Shown: positions 1 to 5,360, numbered from the stretch's first letter. The stretch: 5,360 nt of DNA from an uncultured Oscillibacter sp. (GCA_905236835.1 CAJOQY010000079.1:1-5360), one strand, 5' to 3'. Program-made: numbers and translations. Notes: generated by a model not told the origin, from the letters alone.

Positions 1-64
1 CCGTCAGGCATAAGACCAAGACGGCGCAAAATACCAACGCGAGATATAATGCGCGCTTCCGCAT
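1..64 (-). CDS. N-terminus of an exported or membrane protein (partial, runs off left edge)
   Basis: The gene opens with ATG at 64 and continues past the window edge, so only 21 codons are visible: MRKRALYLALVFCAVLVLCLT. The peptide has a short basic n-region (RKR) followed by about 16 hydrophobic residues, as in a Sec signal peptide, a lipoprotein signal or a single membrane helix; the lipobox or cleavage site, if any, lies outside the window. A purine-rich Shine-Dalgarno-like stretch, GGAAAGGGGA (74-83 on the minus strand), lies with its GGGG ten bases before the ATG, which supports this start. It begins 45 bases after the rnc stop with no terminator between, so it is probably the distal gene of the acpP-rnc transcript. 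Function cannot be named. In many Bacillota rnc is followed by smc; this N-terminus is not an SMC Walker A region. Confidence 0.6.
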   Translation of the reverse strand, partial: MRKRALYLALVFCAVLVLCLT

Positions 65-109
65 AAAATAAAATCCCCTTTCCGTGTCGTTGTCGTGAAT
101 CCCCCACCG

Positions 110-805
110 TCACGGCGATTTAGAGTTGATCTTGACATACGCGGCGCGGGCGGCGGCCTGTTCCGCCTCTTTTTTGCTGTGTCCCTCGCCCAGCCCGTAT
201 GAATGGCCGTTGACAGCCGCTTCCACGGTGAAAACTTTCTCATGATCCGGCCCGCGCGCGGACAATACCCGGTATGTCAGAATTTGATCGGGCTTTTTCT
301 GCACGAATTCCTGCAAGGCGCTCTTGTAATCCGTGATTTGTTCCTCCAGAATTTCGGCTTCCGAGAAATGGTTGAAAATCATCCGGCGGATCAGTTCCGA
401 CGCGGCGAGAATCCCGCCGTCGAGATAGACGGCGGCGATCACGGCCTCCACGGCGTCGGCGAGAATGGACGGCTTTTCCTGCCCGCCGTTTTCGGCCTCC
501 CCATGTCCCAGACGCAGATACGACCCGAGATTCAGCCGTTTGGCCGCGTCGCACAGGCTTTTTTCACAGACCAGTTTCGCGCGGCTCTGCGTCAGGCGTC
601 CCTCCGGCAAATCCGGATAACGCTTGTATAAATACTCCGCCGCCGCGAAACCAAGCACGGAATCCCCCAGAAATTCCAGCCGTTCGTTGTTACCCAGCGT
701 TCCGGCGCGGTGTTCGTTGGCGAAAGAGCGATGGCACAACGCCCGCTCCAATAATTTTCCGTCCCGAAAATGATATTGTAATTTCTTTTCCAGATTTTCC
801 ATCAT
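110..805 (-). CDS. rnc: Ribonuclease III
   Basis: This 231-residue enzyme cleaves double-stranded RNA and acts in the cytoplasm in rRNA maturation and mRNA turnover. Its length is normal for bacterial RNase III. The N-terminal endonuclease domain (about residues 1-150) carries the signature NERLEFLGDSVL (residues 40-51). The acidic residues of the active site are present at E41, E44, D48, E68, D117 and E120, a constant offset of three from the E. coli positions E38, E41, D45, E65, D114 and E117. The C-terminal double-stranded RNA binding domain spans about residues 158-226, beginning DYKSALQEF and ending with the KKEAEQAAARAA helix (211-222). The start is a tandem ATG-ATG (805 and 802); neither has a Shine-Dalgarno sequence, and the 20 bases upstream are all A/T. 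It lies 72 bases after acpP and is probably co-transcribed with it, an arrangement common in Bacillota. Intact and of ordinary composition. Confidence 0.97.
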   Translation of the reverse strand: MMENLEKKLQYHFRDGKLLERALCHRSFANEHRAGTLGNNERLEFLGDSVLGFAAAEYLYKRYPDLPEGRLTQSRAKLVCEKSLCDAAKRLNLGSYLRLGHGEAENGGQEKPSILADAVEAVIAAVYLDGGILAASELIRRMIFNHFSEAEILEEQITDYKSALQEFVQKKPDQILTYRVLSARGPDHEKVFTVEAAVNGHSYGLGEGHSKKEAEQAAARAAYVKINSKSP

Positions 806-837
806 AATTTTATAATTTTTATAAACAGCCGCGAATG

Positions 838-883
838 AATATATTATAATATTATAATAATATAAATTTATAATATATTAATT
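838..883. repeat. Pure A/T tract with 12-bp inverted repeat between acpP and rnc
   Basis: Forty-six consecutive bases contain no G or C, starting inside the acpP end (TAA stop at 878-880) and filling more than half of the spacer to rnc. It contains a perfect 12-bp inverted repeat, AATATATTATAA at 838-849 against TTATAATATATT at 868-879, with 18 bases between. Several TATAAT-like hexamers occur, but no convincing -35 element is paired with them, so I do not call a promoter for rnc. An A-U only stem is weak and would be a poor intrinsic terminator. A role in mRNA processing or in making the rnc start region unstructured is only inference. Confidence 0.6.
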
Positions 884-1123
884 CAGCTTGCCCGCCAGAT
901 AATTCACCGCGTCGCCGACGGTTTTCAGGCCGGACAGTTCGTCCTCCTGTATTTCGCCGATTTCAAATTCTTCCTCCATTGCCATAATCAGTTCCACCAG
1001 ATCCACGGAATCCGCGCCGAGATCCCCGTCAAACGACGTTTCCATAGTGATTTCTTCCGGCGTCAAGGCGAATTGTTCCGCCACCAGATCGCGCATGGTT
1101 GAGAAAATTTCCTCAATTGACAT
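878..1123 (-). CDS. acpP: Acyl carrier protein
   Basis: This 81-residue acidic protein carries growing acyl chains as thioesters in type II fatty-acid synthesis and donates acyl groups to phospholipid synthesis. The motif [10 protein letters not shown] (36-45) places the 4'-phosphopantetheine attachment serine at S39. The surrounding acidic helix ([20 protein letters not shown]) and the C-terminal TVGDAVNYL segment are typical of the family, and the length is normal. The ATG at 1123 is preceded by GAGGAG (1136-1141 on the minus strand) with a 12-base spacer, slightly long but the only good site. A consensus promoter lies about 85 bases upstream (1209-1237), with a palindrome over its -10 element and a GC-rich hairpin in the leader. 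rnc follows. No fab genes adjoin it here, so it is an acpP-rnc unit and not part of a fatty-acid cluster. A specialised carrier protein is possible in principle, but the pairing with rnc points to the housekeeping ACP. Confidence 0.96.
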   Translation of the reverse strand: MSIEEIFSTMRDLVAEQFALTPEEITMETSFDGDLGADSVDLVELIMAMEEEFEIGEIQEDELSGLKTVGDAVNYLAGKLN

Positions 1124-1162
1124 AACATCGCTTCACTCCTCAATGAATTTTTATTTCGTTTT

Positions 1163-1200
1163 CCGGGGCGCGTCAGGCCGCGACGCCGACCGCGCTCCGG
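1163..1200 (-). promoter_or_regulatory. GC-rich hairpin in acpP 5' leader
   Basis: On the minus strand CCGGAGCGCG (1200-1191) can pair with CGCGCCCCGG (1172-1163), ten positions with one A-C mismatch, closing an 18-base GC-rich loop. From the predicted start of transcription (about 1201-1203) this stem would begin within a few bases of the mRNA 5' end. No U-tract follows; the next bases are A-rich (GGAAAACGAAATAAAAA), so it is not an intrinsic terminator for acpP. A 5'-terminal stem of this kind can protect a transcript from 5'-end dependent decay; that role is inferred. Confidence 0.45.
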
Positions 1201-1218
1201 TATGATCCATCATACGGG
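1197..1218. promoter_or_regulatory. Palindromic operator candidate over the acpP -10 region
   Basis: The sequence reads CCnGTATGATnnATCATACnGG: seven-base arms GTATGAT and ATCATAC separated by two bases, with a further CC/GG pair outside one mismatched position on each side. It spans the -10 hexamer and predicted transcription start of the acpP promoter, a classic place for a repressor site. The two-base centre makes an RNA hairpin unlikely and a dimeric DNA-binding protein more likely. It does not match the Bacillus FapR consensus that I know (TTAGTA-N5-TACTAA type). No regulator gene is in the window. Confidence 0.45.
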
Positions 1219-1237
1219 ATGTTGCCCGCCATGTCAA
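1209..1237 (-). promoter_or_regulatory. Sigma-A type promoter of acpP
   Basis: On the minus strand a perfect -35 TTGACA (1237-1232) is followed by a 17-base spacer and -10 TATGAT (1214-1209), five of six matches to TATAAT. Initiation is expected near 1201-1203, giving a leader of about 80 bases before the acpP ATG. The promoter lies 57 bases after the methyltransferase stop, so acpP-rnc can be transcribed independently of the upstream gene. Confidence 0.85.
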
Positions 1238-1294
1238 GAGGATTTATATTTAATTTGTACTCGCGAGCCGTCCGGCGGTCTGACGCCCGGCCTG

Positions 1295-1930
1295 TTACGC
1301 CGCCCCTGATTTATCCGCGAGGATCGCGATCCACGGTTTGTTCTCATGATGAAAAATCTCAATCCGCGAAAATCCGGCTTTTTCCAGCGCGTCCCGGATT
1401 TTTTCCGGCGTATATGTCCGCATACCGTCAATGATTTTCTCGAATTTCAAACTGACTTCGTCTTTCCCGTCCGATTCGTTCACGATGAAAAATTTACCGC
1501 CGGGTTTTAAAATTCGATAGATTTCTTTGAAACAAGTTTCCAATCCGGGCCAGAAATAGATGGTCTCGAACGCCGTGACGAAATCCATCATATCCGGCTG
1601 GAGCGGCAGATCGGCGACGCTGGCTTCTAAGACCGCGCATCTCCCGTCAGACACGGCGCGCGCGTTATATTTTTTTGTCCGTTCGACGGACAGCGGCGAA
1701 TAATCAACCGCCGTCAGTTTCGCCGACGGATATTTTTTTAACAACACAGCCGCGTTGCGTCCGCCGCCGCAGCCCATATCCGCGACCGTTTCCGGCGCGA
1801 TTTCGGGCAGTTTCGACATCCCCCAATCCGACAGCTTCGCGTGTCCGATGTTCATCCGGTTCAGCATGACATTTCCCAAAAATCCGCCCGGTTTGCGCGT
1901 CTGATTAAAAAATTTTTTCAACAAGCCCAT
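1295..1930 (-). CDS. Class I SAM-dependent methyltransferase, substrate unknown
   Basis: This 211-residue protein has the Rossmann-like methyltransferase fold of the Methyltransf_11/25 group. Motif I is VADMGCGGGRNA (49-60), the glycine-rich loop that binds S-adenosylmethionine. The acidic end of strand 2 is D76 in LTAVDYSP, which should contact the ribose hydroxyls. Motif II falls around DMMDFVTAFETIYFW (113-127), and the post-motif loop is ILKPGGKFFIVNE (140-152), as in UbiE-like enzymes. The N-terminal segment MGLLKKFFNQTRKPGGFLG resembles a family of small methyltransferases I associate with gut Clostridia, but I cannot name a substrate; a small molecule is likelier than nucleic acid given the lack of added domains. 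The ATG at 1930 has AAAGGCGG eight bases upstream (1946-1939), a one-mismatch match to AAAGGAGG. It lies 130 bases after uvrA, with its own possible promoter and a long dyad between, so operon membership with uvrA is unclear. Confidence 0.9.
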   Translation of the reverse strand: MGLLKKFFNQTRKPGGFLGNVMLNRMNIGHAKLSDWGMSKLPEIAPETVADMGCGGGRNAAVLLKKYPSAKLTAVDYSPLSVERTKKYNARAVSDGRCAVLEASVADLPLQPDMMDFVTAFETIYFWPGLETCFKEIYRILKPGGKFFIVNESDGKDEVSLKFEKIIDGMRTYTPEKIRDALEKAGFSRIEIFHHENKPWIAILADKSGAA

Positions 1931-1948
1931 TTGAGATTCCGCCTTTCA

Positions 1949-1990
1949 TAAAATCACGACAGTTAGCAAGAACTAACTATCGTGATTTTA
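1949..1990 (-). terminator. Long dyad: uvrA terminator or methyltransferase operator
   Basis: Arms 1949-1966 and 1973-1990 are complementary at 17 of 18 positions around the six-base centre CAAGAA. The single non-match is a G-U wobble in minus-strand RNA but a C-A mismatch in plus-strand RNA, so the hairpin is better in the direction in which uvrA and the methyltransferase are transcribed. The stem starts with AAAA and ends with UUUUAU, the A-tract/U-tract arrangement of an intrinsic terminator, 71 bases past the uvrA stop. However, its distal arm contains the -10 of a possible promoter and the dyad ends only a few bases before the methyltransferase Shine-Dalgarno sequence, so an operator or leader-control role is equally possible. 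Confidence 0.55.
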
Positions 1991-2013
1991 GCATATTTTG
2001 ATTTGATATACAA
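1985..2013 (-). promoter_or_regulatory. Possible promoter of the methyltransferase gene
   Basis: On the minus strand TTGTAT (2013-2008) and TAAAAT (1990-1985) are separated by exactly 17 bases. The -10 matches the consensus at five of six positions, the -35 at three of six. The -10 is also the outer end of the dyad at 1949-1990, so transcription would start inside the palindrome. The region is very A/T-rich and chance matches are common there, so this is tentative. Confidence 0.4.
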
Positions 2014-2014
2014 G

Positions 2015-2064
2015 ATATTTATATTTTTATATTTAATATTTATATAATATTATATATTATTTAT
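2015..2064. repeat. Pure A/T tract at the end of uvrA
   Basis: Fifty consecutive bases contain no G or C. The tract begins inside the TAA stop of uvrA (2061-2063) and runs downstream in the direction of transcription. It consists of irregular TATAT, AATATT and TTTAT units without an exact tandem period. The tract between acpP and rnc has the same placement relative to a TAA stop. Confidence 0.6.
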
Positions 2065-4889
2065 CTTTCCAGCGCGCGGCGCAGATACCGCCCGGTATAG
2101 CTTGCCTCGCTTTGCGCGACTTCCTCCGGCGTCCCTGTCGCCACAACCGTTCCGCCGCCGTCGCCGCCTTCCGGCCCCAGATCAATCAAATAATCCGCGC
2201 ATTTAATCACGTCCAGATTATGCTCAATCACAATAACCGTATTGCCCGCGTCCACAAGACGCTGTAAGACATATAATAATCTTTTTACGTCATCCGTATG
2301 CAGTCCCGTCGTCGGTTCGTCTAAAATATAAATCGTCCGTCCGGTGGCGTGTTTGGATAATTCCGCGGCTAATTTCACCCGTTGCGCCTCGCCGCCTGAC
2401 AGTTCCGTGGACGGCTGTCCGAGTTTGACATAACCAAGACCGACATCCCGAAGCGTTTCTAATCTATTTTTCAATTTCGGCAGAGCCGCGAAAAACGGCA
2501 GAGCCTCATCAACTGTCATGTCCAACACATCCGCGATATTTTTGCCTTTATAACGCACTTCCAATGTCTCTCTGTTATATCTTTTCCCCCGGCAGACTTC
2601 GCACGGGACAAAAATATCCGGCAGAAAGTGCATTTCGATTTTTAACACGCCGTCGCCGGAACACGCCTCACAGCGTCCGCCCCGGACGTTGAAACTAAAT
2701 CTCCCCGGACCGTAACCCCGGCTTTTGGCGTCCTGTGTGTTAGAAAACAATTCTCTAATATCATTAAATAAACCCGTGTATGTCGCCGGATTGGATCGCG
2801 GCGTCCGTCCAATCGGGCTTTGGTCAATATTAACGACTTTGTCCAGATATTCCAATCCGCGGATCTCCTTGCATTTCCCCGGACGGGTTTTCATGCGCAT
2901 TAACTCCGCGCCAAGATATTTAAATAATATCTCATTCACAAGCGACGATTTACCCGATCCGGACACGCCCGTTACGACAGTAAACACGCCCAGCGGAAAA
3001 TAAATATCAATATTTTTTAAATTATTTTCCGCCGCGCCGATGACTTGCAGATATTTCCCGCCGCCGATTCTTCTATGCTCCGGCACGGCGATTTTTTCCC
3101 GGCCTGATAAATATAATCCCGTCAGGGAATCCGGATTTTTCATCACTTCTTCCGGCGTCCCCGCCGCCACAACCCGGCCCCCGTGAATGCCCGCGCCGGG
3201 GCCTATGTCTATTAAATAATCCGCCGCCCGCATCGTATCCTCGTCATGTTCGACGACCAAAAGCGTATTGCCCAAGTCCCGCAGTTCTCTCAGCGTCGCG
3301 AGCAGTTTATCATTGTCCCGCTGGTGCAGTCCAATCGACGGTTCGTCTAAAATATATAATACGCCCATCAAAGACGATCCGATTTGCGTCGCCAATCGAA
3401 TGCGCTGGCTTTCGCCGCCTGACAGCGTCCCGGCGGACCGGCTTAATGTCAGATAACCCAGTCCCACGGACTGTAAAAATTTCAATCTTGACCGGATTTC
3501 TTTCAATATCTGTCCGCCGATCAAATTCTTTTGCTCCGTTAATTTTAATCCCGCGATCCAATTAAATTCATCGCTGACGGACATGATGGTAAAATCATAT
3601 ATATTTTTATCCCCGACCGTGACGGCCAGCGCCTCTTTGCGCAATCGCCGCCCTTTGCAGGACGGACACGGGGATTCCGACATTAATTCTTCCAATTCCC
3701 GTTTATTGGCGTCGCTCTGCGTCTCCTGATAACGCCGCTCGATATTCTCGCAAATCCCCTCGAACGGCTGATATAATACCCCGTTGCCGCGCGGCTGGTT
3801 ATAATATAATTCTAATTTTTCCCCTTTCGTCCCGTGTAATATAATATTTTTCACTTCTTTTGACAAATCTTTCCACGGCGTCGTTAATAAAAAATTATAT
3901 TTTTTCGCCAACGCCTCAAAATACATTCGCGCGATGCCGTCTGATTTGATCGCGTTCCATCCCGTCGCCTGAATCGCGCCGTCTAAAATAGATTTATTCT
4001 TATCCGGGATGATCAAATCCACATCCGCTTTCATCCGGCTTCCCAATCCCATACACGCCGGACAGAAGCCAAACGGATTATTAAACGAAAACAATCTTGG
4101 CGTCAGTTCCTCTATCGAGATTCCGCAGTCCTCGCACGCGTAATTCTGCGAAAATAACAAATCCCGCTCCTCCCGGACAAGATTCACAATCACAAGCCCG
4201 CCGGACTGCGCCGACGCCGTTTCCACGCTGTCCGTTAATCGCTGTCTCATATCAGGCCGCGTGATTAATCTATCTATTATAATTTCTATATCATGCTTTT
4301 TGTTTTTTTCTAATTTAATTTCCTCGTCCAGTTCATATAAATTTCCGTCAACCCGCACGCGGACATAACCGGAACGCTTCGCGCTGTCCAATACTTTCGC
4401 GTGTTCGCCCTTTTTGCCGCGTATCACGGGCGACATGATTTGAATCCGCGTCCCCTCCGGAAGCGCCATCACCTGATCAATAATTTGATCAATCGTCTGT
4501 TGCCGAATCTCTTTCCCGCATTGCGGACAATGCGGCGTTCCGACGCGCGCCCATAATAATCTTAAATAATCATATATCTCCGTGACCGTTCCGACCGTCG
4601 ATCTCGGATTTTTCCCCGTCGTTTTCTGGTCAATCGAAATCGCCGGGGACAATCCCTCGATATAATCCACATCAGGCTTTTCCATCTGGCCAAGAAACAT
4701 CCGCGCGTAAGACGACAGCGACTCGACATAACGCCGCTGTCCCTCCGCGTAAATCGTATCGAACGCCAGCGACGATTTGCCCGATCCGGACAGCCCCGTC
4801 ATGACGATCAACTTGTCTCTTGGAATCTCCACGTCAATATTTTTTAAATTATTCGCTCTCGCGCCTTTTACAATAATTTTATCCCGCAT
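2061..4889 (-). CDS. uvrA: Excinuclease ABC subunit A (UvrA)
   Basis: UvrA is the dimeric DNA-damage sensor of nucleotide excision repair; it loads UvrB at lesions using ATP. From ATG 4889 the protein has 942 residues, the family norm. It has two ABC-ATPase halves. Half one has Walker A GLSGSGKS (32-39, K38), signature LSGGESQR (489-496) and Walker B LYILDEP (511-517, D515-E516). Half two has Walker A GVSGSGKS (641-648, K647), signature LSGGEAQR (830-837) and Walker B IYILDEP (853-859, D857-E858). Zinc-binding cysteines are C252, C255, C276 and C279, the C740, C743, C763 and C766 finger at the same numbers as E. coli, and CxxC pairs at 121/124 and 408/411. An in-frame ATG at 4919 would add ten residues, but it has no ribosome site and would lie about eight bases from the predicted transcript start; ATG 4889 has CAGGAGGA (4901-4908) upstream, 11 bases away. 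No uvrB adjoins it. Intact. Confidence 0.98.
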   Translation of the reverse strand: MRDKIIVKGARANNLKNIDVEIPRDKLIVMTGLSGSGKSSLAFDTIYAEGQRRYVESLSSYARMFLGQMEKPDVDYIEGLSPAISIDQKTTGKNPRSTVGTVTEIYDYLRLLWARVGTPHCPQCGKEIRQQTIDQIIDQVMALPEGTRIQIMSPVIRGKKGEHAKVLDSAKRSGYVRVRVDGNLYELDEEIKLEKNKKHDIEIIIDRLITRPDMRQRLTDSVETASAQSGGLVIVNLVREERDLLFSQNYACEDCGISIEELTPRLFSFNNPFGFCPACMGLGSRMKADVDLIIPDKNKSILDGAIQATGWNAIKSDGIARMYFEALAKKYNFLLTTPWKDLSKEVKNIILHGTKGEKLELYYNQPRGNGVLYQPFEGICENIERRYQETQSDANKRELEELMSESPCPSCKGRRLRKEALAVTVGDKNIYDFTIMSVSDEFNWIAGLKLTEQKNLIGGQILKEIRSRLKFLQSVGLGYLTLSRSAGTLSGGESQRIRLATQIGSSLMGVLYILDEPSIGLHQRDNDKLLATLRELRDLGNTLLVVEHDEDTMRAADYLIDIGPGAGIHGGRVVAAGTPEEVMKNPDSLTGLYLSGREKIAVPEHRRIGGGKYLQVIGAAENNLKNIDIYFPLGVFTVVTGVSGSGKSSLVNEILFKYLGAELMRMKTRPGKCKEIRGLEYLDKVVNIDQSPIGRTPRSNPATYTGLFNDIRELFSNTQDAKSRGYGPGRFSFNVRGGRCEACSGDGVLKIEMHFLPDIFVPCEVCRGKRYNRETLEVRYKGKNIADVLDMTVDEALPFFAALPKLKNRLETLRDVGLGYVKLGQPSTELSGGEAQRVKLAAELSKHATGRTIYILDEPTTGLHTDDVKRLLYVLQRLVDAGNTVIVIEHNLDVIKCADYLIDLGPEGGDGGGTVVATGTPEEVAQSEASYTGRYLRRALER

Positions 4890-4900
4890 GAATCGCCCTA

Positions 4901-4908
4901 TCCTCCTG
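4901..4908 (-). promoter_or_regulatory. uvrA ribosome binding site (decides the start)
   Basis: The minus strand reads CAGGAGGA, containing the full AGGAGG core, 11 bases before ATG 4889. If translation began at the upstream ATG (4919) this site would be coding, for the arginine pair in [10 protein letters not shown]. Its presence and the family alignment, which starts near [15 protein letters not shown], favour the internal start. Confidence 0.85.
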
Positions 4909-4933
4909 AATTTCCTCATATATCACGGCGGAG

Positions 4934-4962
4934 ATCATACTACAAAATCATGATCCTGTCAA
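4934..4962 (-). promoter_or_regulatory. Sigma-A type promoter of uvrA
   Basis: On the minus strand a perfect TTGACA (4962-4957) is followed by 17 bases and TATGAT (4939-4934). This is the same pair of hexamers and the same spacing as the acpP promoter. Transcription should start near 4926-4928, leaving a leader of about 38 bases before ATG 4889. A six-base inverted repeat, GATCAT (4933-4938) and ATGATC (4950-4955) with 11 bases between, overlaps the -10 and spacer. I see no LexA box of the Gram-positive GAAC-N4-GTTC type. Confidence 0.85.
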
Positions 4963-5102
4963 TATCGCGCAATCGACGCCGCGCATAACAATCACAATTC
5001 GGACAAAAAACAAAACGGGGCAAACCGTCCGTTCGCCTCCGCTCCATTTTATATTATATTATATTATTTTAAGCCAATCAAGAGTTGAAAGGCGTAAAAA
5101 TA
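4963..5102. other. Non-coding spacer upstream of the uvrA promoter, with an A/T tract
   Basis: No coding frame of credible length is present. The only visible structure is a pure A/T run at 5046-5072 containing three tandem copies of ATATT (5051-5065), and a weak dyad CGGAC/GTCCG around the A-rich segment that follows position 4998. The A/T run resembles the tracts found after uvrA and acpP. No promoter toward the right edge was found. Confidence 0.5.
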
Positions 5103-5274
5103 GAACCTCATCCCCTGTCCCCGGACGGGGACGCCCAGTCCCTTAAAAGGGGAAGGGGGACGCAACGGGTAAAAATTTTTCTCTGAACGATCCGGACTCC
5201 CTTGTTTTGGATGGAATTTTTTCCCTCAGGTTCCCCCTCTCCTTTTTAGGAGAGGGGGACAGGGGGTGAGGTTC
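5103..5274. mobile_element. MITE-like non-coding element with 20-bp terminal inverted repeats
   Basis: The ends are inverted copies: GAACCTCATCCCCTGTCCCC at 5103-5122 and its complement at 5255-5274, matching at 19 of 20 positions. The 172-bp interior encodes nothing. Next to each end are GC-rich hairpins: GTCCCC/GGGGAC at 5117-5132, CCCTT/AAGGG at 5140-5151, and an 11-bp perfect stem at 5233-5258. The centre is A/T-rich, with AAAAATTTTT at 5171-5180. The TGAGGTTCC end has a near-copy inside the element as TCAGGTTCC (5226-5234). No target-site duplication is visible; flanks read AAAAATA on the left and CAATGTC on the right. The size, perfect-to-near-perfect ends and absence of a transposase fit a miniature inverted-repeat element. 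A dispersed structural repeat is the main alternative. Confidence 0.65.
5233..5258. repeat. Strong 11-bp hairpin at the right end of the MITE-like element
   Basis: CCCCCTCTCCT (5233-5243) and AGGAGAGGGGG (5248-5258) are perfect complements around a TTTT loop. The arms are purine-only against pyrimidine-only. No U-tract follows on either strand, so it is not a standard intrinsic terminator, although such a stable stem could block or process read-through transcripts. Confidence 0.7.
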
Positions 5275-5360
5275 CAATGTCGTTTAGTTAGACCAGAACT
5301 TTACTAAACCATAATCACCGGAAAGTAACTGCGTGGGTATAAAATCGCCCAATTTGCGGA
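5275..5360. other. Right-edge sequence without a supported gene; contains a short dyad
   Basis: GTTTAGT (5282-5288) and ACTAAAC (5303-5309) are perfect inverted copies separated by 14 bases. On the minus strand two frames stay open from the edge to stops at 5304-5306 (about 18 codons) and 5284-5286 (about 24 codons). One could be the tail of the next gene upstream of uvrA, but neither peptide is recognisable and such short open stretches are expected by chance. Confidence 0.3.

Noticed and set aside
4..243. Minus-strand frame of 79 codons overlapping the rnc 3' end
   Set aside because: It is rich in Arg, Pro and Thr, as expected of an out-of-frame reading of rnc, and uses a different frame from the signal-bearing gene at 1-64.
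203..631. Plus-strand open frame of 142 codons opposite rnc
   Set aside because: It is antisense to a complete, well-conserved RNase III gene, and its peptide shows no domain or composition of its own.
1124..1208. Riboswitch in the acpP leader
   Set aside because: The leader is about 80 bases with one simple hairpin and no pattern of a known riboswitch class that I can recognise.
1238..1294. Possible terminator after the methyltransferase
   Set aside because: Only a short bulged stem (CCGG-G-CG against CGCCGG) can be drawn and no U-tract follows.
1219..1434. Plus-strand frame across the acpP promoter and methyltransferase end
   Set aside because: It overlaps a consensus promoter and a real gene, and the peptide is unrecognisable.
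4920..4962. LexA/SOS box at the uvrA promoter
   Set aside because: No GAAC-N4-GTTC type motif or close variant is present; the only dyad is GATCAT-N11-ATGATC.
5103..5274. CRISPR array or intact insertion sequence
   Set aside because: There are no regularly spaced direct repeats and no transposase frame; the ends are inverted and the interior is only about 130 bp.
5284..5360. C-terminal tail of another minus-strand gene at the right edge
   Set aside because: Two frames are open for 18 and 24 codons, but both peptides are unrecognisable and such lengths occur by chance.

Overview
This window looks like core chromosome of a Gram-positive bacterium, most likely a member of the Clostridia (Bacillota). 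The evidence is the acpP-rnc gene pair, a UvrA of Bacillota type (opening with the [13 protein letters not shown] segment), and AGGAGG-like ribosome binding sites. The assignment to class is inference from protein character. Genes have mixed base composition, while several spacers are made only of A and T. All recognisable genes lie on the minus strand, so transcription runs from high to low coordinates.

Layout in transcription order. Positions 4963-5360 hold no convincing gene. They contain an A/T tract, a compact 172-bp element with 20-bp terminal inverted repeats that resembles a MITE (5103-5274), and a short dyad near the right edge. A consensus sigma-A type promoter (4934-4962) then drives uvrA, the DNA-damage recognition ATPase of nucleotide excision repair; its best start is 4889, not the longer ATG at 4919. 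After uvrA comes a 50-bp pure A/T tract and a long dyad (1949-1990). The dyad is either the uvrA terminator or an operator for the next gene, a small class I SAM-dependent methyltransferase of unknown substrate (1295-1930).

A second consensus promoter (1209-1237) sits just after the methyltransferase stop. An imperfect 22-bp palindrome covers its -10 region, and a GC-rich hairpin follows close to the predicted mRNA 5' end. It drives acpP (acyl carrier protein), then rnc (ribonuclease III) after a mostly A/T spacer. After rnc, the first 21 codons of a gene for a secreted, lipid-anchored or membrane protein run off the left edge (1-64).

The units are housekeeping: excision repair, fatty-acid and phospholipid synthesis, and double-stranded RNA processing, plus one methyltransferase of unknown role. 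I see no phage, CRISPR, toxin-antitoxin or defence module. The points most worth a second look are non-coding: the MITE-like element, the acpP promoter palindrome, the dyad before the methyltransferase, and the pure A/T tracts that begin at gene stop codons.
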